Assembly (NCBI GenBank): GCA_963710355.1
Contig: CAVPZU010000001.1
Span: 849,646-913,645 of the forward strand
Source: Fen-1359 sp963710355
GTDB taxonomy: Bacteria; Planctomycetota; Phycisphaerae; Sedimentisphaerales; Anaerobacaceae
DNA length: 64,000 bases
Direction: 5' to 3'
In this document: positions 27,501 through 35,630 of the stretch, piece by piece
How positions within the stretch are numbered: position 1 is the first letter of the stretch
How the letters are laid out: each line of letters starts with the position of its first letter
The notes under the pieces: model-generated
Databases searched by the model: none
What the model was told of the DNA's origin: nothing
What the model saw: only the letters and a program-made list of their open reading frames with translations
Program-made: the position numbers and the translations under genes

Positions 27501-27729
27501 CGATAACCACCTGTCCGTGTAGAGCATCGGCACGTCCGTGATAAATGGATTTCTCATATTTTGGCTCAGGCCTGATTCCTAATTCTCTGGATATAGGTTC
27601 GAGAATTTTCTCGAAAGCGATTCTTAAATCTTCTTCGGTTTTGAATTGACTTAATTTCGGTTTTATCTTGGCGACTAACAAGTCAGCCAGTTGGGTTATT
27701 GAAACGTGATTGTTTCCTGTGTTACGCAT
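24506..27729 (-). CDS. Type IIG-like restriction-modification enzyme, frameshifted
   Basis: About 1,070 residues once one G is added to the run at 25565-25567. The N-terminal ~150 residues look like a nuclease module (GRADALHGQVVIEYETP, a possible PD-ExK relic). An N6-adenine methyltransferase follows, with GEYYTPDWLAELVL, the AdoMet motif I DPACGSGTFLVLAI and the catalytic NPPWIRWDYLS. After the break the frame reads ANKTAAVILKKEEKTEYPLP and then a C-terminal region with LIPLETTALIATEKELEAHY that may recognise the target. It would cut and modify DNA as one chain. It lies upstream of the toxin pair in the tRNA-Ser island. Confidence 0.7.
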
Positions 27730-28144
27730 CCTGTCTTATACTAATCTATCGAAAAATTAGATTTTTCCCTATTTTCCCGCTACATTTAACTGAGAGCATT
27801 TTACATCTTTGTGAACAATTGGCAACGATTTTCAATGTCTTGCAATCAAATACACCTACAAGATTAGAAACACCCCCCTCTATCAAAACCCGTGAAAAAA
27901 CACGCTTGGCCGAACCGAATCGAAGGTCGAAAGTTCTAAAGTTTTTGACTCCCCCTACCTCTCTAAACTTCAATTCCTTGCTTTCCTCATAGAACCTGCC
28001 CTTTTTTCTCTTGACAGACACCGGCAATAGGGTATAATAATAACCGCCTTTGCTGGGGGCAAAAGGCAAAAAGGGCTTGGTTGCACAGCCAAGTGTTCAA
28101 TATGGGAAACTTCATATAAAAGAAGAACTTGGAGGAAACCAAAA

Positions 28145-29236
28145 ATGAAAACCAGAACAACATTTATCCTGTTCCTTACAGCCATAATAACCCTTGCGGC
28201 AGACAGCGCTTAGGCGCATACAGCGGCGGCACGGGCGAGCCGAACAATCCGTACCAAATCGCCACCACCGGTGACCTGCTCGCACTGGCGGCTGATACGA
28301 ATGATTACGGCAAATGCTTTATCCTGACGGCGGATGTTAATATAGGCGGGCAGGTCTTTGCAACGGCTATCATTGCCGCCGATACTGTTGCGGGTAGTAA
28401 TTTCGAGGGGACAGCTTTTACAGGGACATTTGACGGCAACGGTCATAAAATTACTCACTTTACCATAAACGGCGGAAGCAATTGGTACCTGGGTCTGTTT
28501 GGCCGTATCTACGGCGGCTCGGTTAAAAACCTCGGCCTTGAGAACTGTGCGGTCAGCGGTTATGCGCCTGTCGGCTGTCTGGTGGGACAAAACGTCACTG
28601 CCAGTATCAGCAATTGCTATTCGACAGGTGCAGTCAGTGGGATGTCTTGTGTCGGCTGTCTGGTGGGACAAAACGTCGCTGCCAGTATCAGCAATTGCTA
28701 TTCGACAGGTGCGGTCAGTGTCACTTCTGATTTCGTCAGCAGCAATATCGGCGGGTTAGTGGGAGGCAACAGCAGCGGCAGTATCAGCAATTGCTATTCG
28801 ACGGGTACTGTCAGCGGTTCTTCCAATTCTTATTATGTTGGTGGTCTGGTGGGAGGCGACAGCGACGGCAGTATCAGCAATTGCTATTCGATAGGTCCAG
28901 TCAGCGGTTGGGATTATGTCGGCGGGCTGGTGGGTTCGGGCGAATCCGAACTTAGTAACCGCTTCATTTTGGGACAAAGATGCTTCGGGGCAAACTTCAA
29001 GTGCCGGTGGCGAAGGAAAAACAACTACTGAAATGAAACGGAAGGTTACTTTTACCAACTGGGATTTTGCTGAAACGTGGGGCATTGAAGACAATCAGAC
29101 ATATCCTTTTTTAAGAATAACGTATCCGGTCGGCGACATCAATCTGGATGGCAAAGTTGACTTTGTAGACCTTGCAATAATGGCTTCACACTGGCTGGAA
29201 TGCAATCTTGACCCACCAAGTGCCTGCTGGGAATAA
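28145..29236 (+). CDS. Secreted GLUG-repeat protein with dockerin-like end (two frameshifts)
   Basis: GGAGG precedes ATG 28145, which opens a signal peptide (MKTRTTFILFLTAIITLAA). One T added at 28210 links it to YSGGTGEPNNPYQIATTGDL. Four to five GLUG-type beta repeats follow (GGLVGGNSSGSISNCYSTG and variants). One G removed at 28938-28940 restores SFWDKDASGQTSSAGGEGKT and a dockerin-like EF-hand segment (GDINLDGKVDFVDLAIMASH). Such proteins are exported and often surface-bound. In the same frame, directly after the TAA, lies a complete PEP-CTERM-type tail. GLUG repeats are found in adhesins and IgA1-protease-like surface proteins; no enzyme domain is seen. Confidence 0.65.
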
Positions 29237-29299
29237 CCCGAACCAGCTACGCTTTTACTTCTCTGCCTCGGTGTTGTGCTTTTGAGAAAAAGACGCTAA
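29237..29299 (+). other. PEP-CTERM sorting signal behind an in-frame stop
   Basis: Immediately after TAA 29234-29236 and in the same frame, the codons read PEPATLLLLCLGVVLLRKRR and then stop. That is a full exosortase sorting signal: PEP motif, hydrophobic helix, basic end. It would belong to the upstream GLUG protein if the TAA were a point mutation, a read error or read through. Confidence 0.7.
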
Positions 29300-29587
29300 A
29301 TTTTTTGATTTTTCAAGACAGGCGGGTGTTTGGGGGGTGATACCCTCTGAAACTACCCGACATCCTTCAGTTATCAGTCTGCTATCTGTCATTCGCTCCG
29401 GCGCAAAACCCTGCTGATTCGCGATAGTGCAGGAATTTTACCCAAGCTAATCAGGTGGTAAATTTGCAGGTCATATATCGTCGTGCGTAGTACATAGTCC
29501 ATGAGTACGAAGAATTATGTCCGCCGAAGGCGGAAAAACTCTCTAACTTTTTACCGGCCTGATGTGGAGCACTATAACTGCAACTGC

Positions 29588-29989
29588 CTATGCCAATGTA
29601 TTAACGCTACCATCAGATGTAGTGCCGTTATTGTTTGAAGCAGTTTCTGTATCAGATTGTTCGACCTTTTTGTGATGCGAATGATGATGCATCTTTCGTG
29701 AAGCTTGCATATCCTGCTCCAGCTTTGAAAAAGCCTTCTTTGCCGCATCCAAATCGCCGCTTTGTAGAGCTTTGCCCAGAGCATCAAAGTCATTCTTAAT
29801 GGTGTTTTCGGGGTTGTTGTTTGAAGGCATACCCTGCGACAACGCGGAAAAGGCCTTCTGTGCGGCCGAAAGGTCCCCAGATTGCAAGGCATTAGCAAGG
29901 TCTGCGAAATTTGTCTGGAACTGCTTCATCTTATCCTGCCAATTGACTAAAGACGCATCGCTTGTGGTTATACCGGAAACTTGTGACAT
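29588..29989 (-). CDS. Hypothetical protein with two internal helical repeats
   Basis: A 133-residue protein with a duplicated ~35-residue unit: FADLANALQSGDLSAAQKAF and FDALGKALQSGDLDAAKKAF. The repeats look like paired helices of a TPR-like kind. A His/Lys-rich segment (MHHHSHHKK) and a Ser/Asn/Thr-rich tail follow. It has no signal peptide or enzyme motif. Similar short AL.SGDL..A.KAF proteins occur widely in bacteria, without known function. AGGGG precedes the ATG. Confidence 0.6.
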   Translation of the reverse strand: MSQVSGITTSDASLVNWQDKMKQFQTNFADLANALQSGDLSAAQKAFSALSQGMPSNNNPENTIKNDFDALGKALQSGDLDAAKKAFSKLEQDMQASRKMHHHSHHKKVEQSDTETASNNNGTTSDGSVNTLA

Positions 29990-30240
29990 AATTTAACCCC
30001 TATTAAAAAACAGCCCCCAACGAATTAAATAACTTTTTAGCCAATGTCAGACCTCTTTATATTCTGCATCTTCTGGAAACTTGTAATAAATAGTTTCATT
30101 CAAGATAATCGGCTATAGTGTGATAAAAATTGAATAATTCTACGCAGAAAAGGGATTCGCTGCGAAGTGAGTACAAACCCTGACTCAATCTACTTGATTT
30201 TGAATTACTGAACCGTATAATATACATAACATACAAAATT

Positions 30241-30342
30241 GGGATTTCTCATTTTATCTGCCTCAGACAGATTAAAAGGCCGGCTATGAAACCAAGTCTC
30301 TTAATTTCATTGTAATATCAAAATCTTCCTCGAATTGCAATG
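30241..30342 (-). repeat. Structured ~100-bp repeat, copy A
   Basis: Shares with copies B (33939-34087) and C (37606-37707) the ordered blocks GGGATTTCnCAT, a TCnGCC/GGCnGA hairpin, CGGCTATGAAACCAAG, ATATCAAAATCTTCC and CGAATTGCAAT. All three copies have the same orientation. It lies between the GH55-like gene and the repeat-helix protein. The rest of 29990-30455 holds nothing else I recognise. Confidence 0.7.
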
Positions 30343-30455
30343 ACGACACTTAACATCTGTCTCTTGCCACCTGCAAGATTCCGCACGAGGATATTTAAAA
30401 CCTCGTTCAGAAAAGGCTCTTTACTTCCCAGATCTTTGGCTTCGTTAATGCTGCG

Positions 30456-33352
30456 CTACCGACCACTGTAACGAGTTCGTACAGAGTAAAGCGAAGACCT
30501 CGCAGTGATAAATAGTGTCTTGCGATCCTTACCACCGAATACTAAACTGGCGGGACGTTCGGGGACTTCAATAATATCAATTTGTTTGCCATTCCGGTCG
30601 TACACAAATATAGATCCGGCTGCGACATAAACATTACCCTTGGAATCCACCGCAACATCGAGTTCGCCTTCCTCGGCGAAGAGTTTCGGTTCCGAAAGCG
30701 ACCCGTCGGAATTGACAGAGAAGGTCCAGGTTTTTTGGCCGAATTCATCGGCAAGATAGAAGGGTTGGCCCTGTATTGCGGGCCTTAGAGTGTAAGCCCT
30801 GAGCAGGTCATCGCATTTCGGAATAAACGTCGTGCCGTCCGGCGATACATAGTGCTCCTTGCTCGCCGCCGTGGCCACATCGAGAAAGTCATGTGCGTCG
30901 CGCCAGCGGTGTCCCGGGACGATAGCCGTCTTGCCCTTGCGCGGCACAGCAGGCACAGCGGAAAGAACCTGCAGATTGCCCTCGCTGCCGTCAGGATCAA
31001 GAGCATACACTGTGACTGTGTTTGAGCGTCTTTCACCACGGCCTGTGATTAACAGATTGCCGGACTTGTCAAACGCAAGTCCGAGCGGCGAGATCGGAAT
31101 ATCACGGATCAGCGTCAAGTCTTTTTTCTCAGGCGACCATCGGTAAATACGATGCCAGCGGGAATCGGTAAAATAGATATTGCCGGAGCTATCGACAGTC
31201 GAACCGTCAATAAATTCAAATCCGCCTTTGACTTTTTCTACCTTGGCGCCGCCAGCCAGTACCCCAGATTCTTTAACAGATTGTTTTTTAGGAGGCTTTC
31301 CTGATATCGTCAACCTGGCGATTTCGCGCGAGCGTACCTCGGCATTATTGGTTTCGTCATAGATTGTATTGTCATACGAAAACTTGGTCGGACTATAAAC
31401 ATGAACTCCGCGAAACTCAATGTTTTGCGAAGAATAGATTTTGACCCCGTAAGGGAAAGGATTGACCATCCGGATGACACGGTATAGATAGAGATTGGCA
31501 AAGGTGATATTTTTGGAATTCTGAATCTCTACGGGCAGAGCGTGCCAGCTCTCGCCGCTCTCTTCTTCCATTTGGAGAGCGCAAATTTTCCAGTTGGAAA
31601 CATTATTCAGCTTTATCTCGTTGCGTACATGATGCTCAATAGACATCGCATAGATACGGCCTTGAGTGGATGTGTTTGAGATATAAATGCCGGCCTGTGC
31701 ATAAGAGCTGGGAGTCCAGATATCCTTAAACGTTCCGCCGCCCCCATCGGTAATCCAGAGGCTCCAGTACTGGCTGTCCCACTTGCGCTCCGGGTTGCTG
31801 TCGCCGGTACGGTTATCATTGTAAGTCGGGGTACGCGAACCATCGGGATTATAAGTGCCGTGGCCGCCAAGGAAGCGAACGTCATTCATCATGGAATTGA
31901 CGCCGGCCATCCATTTGACCGCTACAGCGCGATTATTGACTCCTCCGGTATCTATTCCAATACCGGAAATAATATTTGTTCCCTTTTTGGGAGCTTCAAG
32001 CATAGCTTTCGGCGCCCGGCGCCCCCAAAAGCGGGAGTCTTGTCGGATAAAATGATCTGTGTGGCAATCGGGTTGAACCCAACCAGAACCGTATTGGGTT
32101 TGAGGGTGATCGTCTCGGTAATACGGTATCGCCCCGTAGGCAGGTAGATTGTACTGTGATTAGCAATTGCAGTTTTCAGACTTTCCGTGTCATCGGCAAT
32201 GCCATCGCCTTTGGCGCCTAACAATTTCAGATTTACCCACGTATTCATTGAGGGAAGGTCGGGTATATCTGATGCGGCAGGTCCCGGGGGCATGCGCAGC
32301 GGCACTATTTCAGAGGTGGTTTTAATTTCTGGAACACAGCCGACACCATCTATGTGCAGTCCGTGGGAGAAGTCCTTGACGTGGTAAATGGGGCCTGGAG
32401 CAATAATTTTTTTGCCGCTGTTACGGAAAGCAGCGAGTACGGGTACGCGCTGACAAACCACATTGTTTAGATTGGTCTGGGAACGGGCATTATATTCATC
32501 ACTGATGATAATAGCCGGGCCGTTGATGTCCTCAAAACGCGAGTCCGCAATATACAGTTCCTCGGCACGGTCAGGGTTGACAATGATAGCGCTTGGAACA
32601 TTTTTGAAATGATTTCGAACCAGAGTAAGGCCGCCTTCCTCTGTCTCGATGGCTGCTTTGCGTTGTTCCTCAAAAGAAGTATCTATCATAAGAAACGGCC
32701 AGCTTGGAGAGGGTTTCGTAGTGATAATTCCATAATCGCCTCCAAAAAAACGACAGTCATCTATCTCATTACCGACCTTTTCCACTCCTGCCTTTCCAGT
32801 TCCAATGCGAAAGTCAATGTGTGCAAGATAACAGTGCTGCGCAAAGTGAGAACGTATTGCAATAGCAGCCGGATTGCCATCCTGTATCTCGAAATTGATG
32901 TTGCTGATAGCGCTATAAAACGTGCCTGGATTCGCATCGCGAATGGCCATGCCATCACGAGGACGGTTACTGGCAAAATGTATCATATACTTTTCGTCAC
33001 CCGTCTGATAACCGGGTGTATTCTCGCCAAGAACAAATACGGGACGTTGACTGCCATACCCTATCAAGCGGATTCCCGCCCAGACGAAGACTGTTTTGCC
33101 GAGTCGGTAGCGTCCTTCAGGGATAAAGACGATGCCATAGCGAGATTTCTCTTCGACTTTGTTAATCGCCTGCTGAAGGGCATCCGAGTCGTCACCCTTG
33201 CCATCGGCGCTTACCGGGAAATCTTTTGCAGTCAGATAGACACCATTAGGGTCGTCAGGACGAACCGAGTAAAAAGACGCCCCTTTTGATGATTGAACCA
33301 GGAGGATAATAACTAAACAGATAAGACTCCCACGAACAGATTTCAAACACAT
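30456..33352 (-). CDS. Secreted pectate-lyase-like (GH55-type) protein with C-terminal propeller, frameshifted
   Basis: About 965 residues after adding one base to the CCC run at 32015-32017 (plus-strand view). It has a signal peptide (SLICLVIILLVQSSKGASF) and then two pectate-lyase-3 type beta-helix starts, FPVSADGKGDDSDALQQAIN and LKLLGAKGDGIADDTESLKT, the paired arrangement of GH55-like enzymes. The join reads TPAFGGAGAPKAMLEAPKKG. The C-terminal third has NHL/SMP-30-like blades (STVDSSGNIYFTDSRWHRIY, PLGLAFDKSGNLLITGRG). It probably degrades a polysaccharide outside the cell. The catalytic residues cannot be assigned from sequence alone. Confidence 0.65.
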
Positions 33353-33763
33353 ATCGCTTTTCCTTTTTGATTTTCAGCCTGGTGAATGGTTGTAGGCATT
33401 GTCGTGGCTGCCGCTGCAACGGTAAGCAGTATTACGAAACTAATAAGAATTGTCTTTTTTATTTTCCTATCCTCGCAGGAATAAATCTAATTTCTGTCCG
33501 CTATTGCTGTGAAAGCGGAAACAATAAAAAAATTATACTCTTTGTCGTCCCTGAAGGCAAGTAAATTTACCCAAACTATGGGACGGGTGGATGAGACGGT
33601 CGGATGGCAAGACGGCAAGATGGTGAAACGGTTAGGCAGTGAGATGGTGGGACGGAAGGCAAAAGGCAAACTCGTGGCTCGTAGTTCGTGATTGGTGATT
33701 AGTGATTCGGAAAAATCTGGGGACACCATGGTCTGTTGAAAAACCTGACATTTTGATGTTTGA

Positions 33764-33839
33764 GATTGCTTCGCTCCGCTCGCAATGACGCAGAAACGCA
33801 CTTTCTGTCATTGCGAGAAGCGCCAGCGGCGAAGCAATC
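33764..33839. repeat. Inverted repeat (GATTGCTTCGC...GCGAAGCAATC)
   Basis: The left arm starts GATTGCTTCGCTCCGCTCGC and leads to AATGAC; the right arm is GTCATTGCGAG...GGCGAAGCAATC, with a 17-base centre. A half copy lies at 21056-21081. It resembles small non-autonomous palindromic elements. Confidence 0.7.
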
Positions 33840-33938
33840 CTGACTTTTTCAGCAGCCCTACACCATACCTATTTCTTGTTCTCCCCGATATTGTTTCGTA
33901 TATTCTTCTGTAACCGTTCACGGGTATTTTGACCTGAC

Positions 33939-34087
33939 ATTTCCCATACTTGTCCGCCGTAGCATAAGCGAAGGCGGATTTATCCGCCTCTCCATAAGGA
34001 GTCTCAAGGACTGGCGGATAAACCGCCCGGCTATGAAACCAAGCCTCTTAATTCCACAATAACATCAAAATCTTCCTTGAATTGCAA
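33939..34087 (-). repeat. Structured repeat, copy B (expanded by a TGTCCGCC palindrome)
   Basis: Same block order as copies A and C, but a TGTCCGCC...GGCGGA palindrome (33951-33978) and a second GGCGGAT hairpin enlarge its hairpin section. It is followed on the right by GGGAAATCCAGGTTAA and then the integrase-end fragment, just as copy C is followed by the full integrase. Confidence 0.7.
33951..33978. repeat. Dispersed palindromic repeat (TGTCCGCC type), copy 2
   Basis: TCCGCC/GGCGGA arms around GTAGCATAAGCGAA, nested inside structured repeat copy B. Copies 1 and 3 are at 17273 and 57192. Confidence 0.75.
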
Positions 34088-34121
34088 CAAAAATTCCGCT
34101 ACTTTAGTTGGGAAATCCAGG

Positions 34122-34289
34122 TTAAATTACATACTTTCTGCTATTTTCAATAACTCTATCCGTTTTTGCAGAAACATCCTGCACATACCTTGTTGCCAAT
34201 TGTAAATCTGACAACCCGCGAAGCCTTTGAATCTGGTTATATAAAATGTTTGCATTTTCTGAGATTTTTTTAAGTCATTGATATTGAAG
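34122..34289 (-). pseudogene. Integrase C-terminal fragment
   Basis: The minus strand reads SDLQLATRYVQDVSAKTDRV and ends RKYVI, nearly the same as the last 35 residues of the integrase at 37848-38954, with silent and conservative differences. The match includes the nucleophile Tyr segment and continues ~15 bases past the stop (TTAACCnGGATTTCCCA). Left of that, the frame stays open back to a TGA near 34289 but no longer matches. It is a remnant of a second, related integrase. Confidence 0.75.
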
Positions 34290-34427
34290 GCCTTATGGGT
34301 TCATGTTTTTTGCGATTTTACACGCTATTTAGCCTTGGGGTTGTAGTACAGTTGTAGGTGTCGCCAAGACAATACGTTTTACATAATATGGATTCTAATT
34401 GACCCCTGTTAACAAACTCGCTTCATA

Positions 34428-34467
34428 TAAAATAGGGCTGTGAACATGATACTCACAGCCTTATTTC
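34428..34467 (-). terminator. Hairpin terminator after RCC1 gene 2
   Basis: On the minus strand AAATAAGGCTGTGA pairs with TCACAGCCCTATTT across an 8-9 base loop, 20 bases after the stop codon at 34487. The T run is short, so termination may be partial. Confidence 0.55.
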
Positions 34468-34486
34468 CACTGAATCATATTACCAA

Positions 34487-35614
34487 CTATGGCGTGGCGC
34501 CTGCCAGCCAGTTATCATTCAACATTTTGAGGTCGTCCCAATCCACATCGCCATTTTTGCCAAAGTCGGCGCCTTGGCACCAATTGTTTGAAGCTTGGCA
34601 ATCGGACCTTAGCCACTGATTCGCAAACAAGGCAAAGTCCGTCATATTTACTTTGTAGTCATCGTTGAGGTCGCCGGTCTGATGGCCTCGCAGCGCAAGA
34701 CTGTGCCAACCACCTGCGACAATACCGATGAACTTATTCCCTGCCGGAGGCGTCGCCTGACCAAAGTTATTCTCCCCCCAGCCAACGATACTGCCTTCGG
34801 ACTTCAGGGCAAGACTAAAATCATAGCCTGCGGCAATGGCTGTGAAATTATTCCCTGCAGGCGGCGTTGCCTGACCATAGCCATTGGCCCCCCAGCCGAC
34901 GATACTGCCGTCGGACTTCAGGGCAAGACTGTGATAATATCCTGCGGCAACGGCTATGAAATTATTCCCTGCCGGAGGCACCGCCTGGTTACCCCAGCCG
35001 ACGATACTGCCGTCGGACTTCAAGGCAAGACTAAAATCATAGCCTGCGGCAATGGCTGAGAAATTATTCCCTGCCGGAGGCGTCGCCTGACCAAAGTTAT
35101 TCTCCCCCCAGCCGACGATACTGCCGTCGGACTTCAGGGCAAGACTGTGATAATAGCCTGCGGCAACGGCTATAAAGTTATTGCCTTCCGGAGGTGTCGC
35201 CTCACCAGAGCCATTGTACCCCCAGCCGACGATACTGCCGTCGGACTTCAGGGCAAGACTATGATCACCGCCTGCGGCAATGGCTGTGAAATTATTCCCT
35301 GCCGGAGGCGTCGCCTGACCAAAGCAGTAGTTATCTCCCCATCCAACGATACTGCCGTCGGACTTCAGGGCAAGACTGTAAAAATCGCCTGCGGCAATGG
35401 CTATGAAATTATTCCCTGCCGGAGGCGTTGCCTGACCATAAGTGTTGTCACCCCAGCCGACGATACTGCCGTCGGACTTCAGGGCAAGACAATACCCACC
35501 GCCTGCGGCAATTTTCGTAAGATTAGTCAAAGGGGCATTAGGCGGTTTTTGGCCACCCCAGCCAACTATTTCATGCCCTGCGGCATAGGGAGCAAACAGA
35601 GTTGTAAAGAGCAA
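34487..35614 (-). CDS. RCC1-repeat secreted protein 2 with dockerin-like end
   Basis: Seven RCC1-like units of about 37 residues with the core SLALKSDGSIVGWG and TPPAGNNF linkers, folding as a beta propeller. A dockerin-like pair of EF-hand loops follows (GDLNDDYKVNMTDFALFANQ and ADFGKNGDVDWDDLKMLNDN). The leader is disrupted: the original ATG is at 35744 (MKSTFLHGHVI), but a 74-bp palindromic insert brings a stop at 35631, so only IIAAGLLFTTLFAPYAAGHE-like text and downstream remain open from 35614. Its neighbour upstream is a close paralogue. Confidence 0.7.
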   Translation of the reverse strand: MLFTTLFAPYAAGHEIVGWGGQKPPNAPLTNLTKIAAGGGYCLALKSDGSIVGWGDNTYGQATPPAGNNFIAIAAGDFYSLALKSDGSIVGWGDNYCFGQATPPAGNNFTAIAAGGDHSLALKSDGSIVGWGYNGSGEATPPEGNNFIAVAAGYYHSLALKSDGSIVGWGENNFGQATPPAGNNFSAIAAGYDFSLALKSDGSIVGWGNQAVPPAGNNFIAVAAGYYHSLALKSDGSIVGWGANGYGQATPPAGNNFTAIAAGYDFSLALKSEGSIVGWGENNFGQATPPAGNKFIGIVAGGWHSLALRGHQTGDLNDDYKVNMTDFALFANQWLRSDCQASNNWCQGADFGKNGDVDWDDLKMLNDNWLAGATP

Positions 35615-35630
35615 TCCTGCCGCAATAATA

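Noticed and set aside
22424..28000. A second copy of the tRNA-Ser 3' end as right attachment site
   Set aside because: I scanned for the T-loop and acceptor text (TTCGAATCCCTCC) to the right and saw none; the right border of the island stays undefined.
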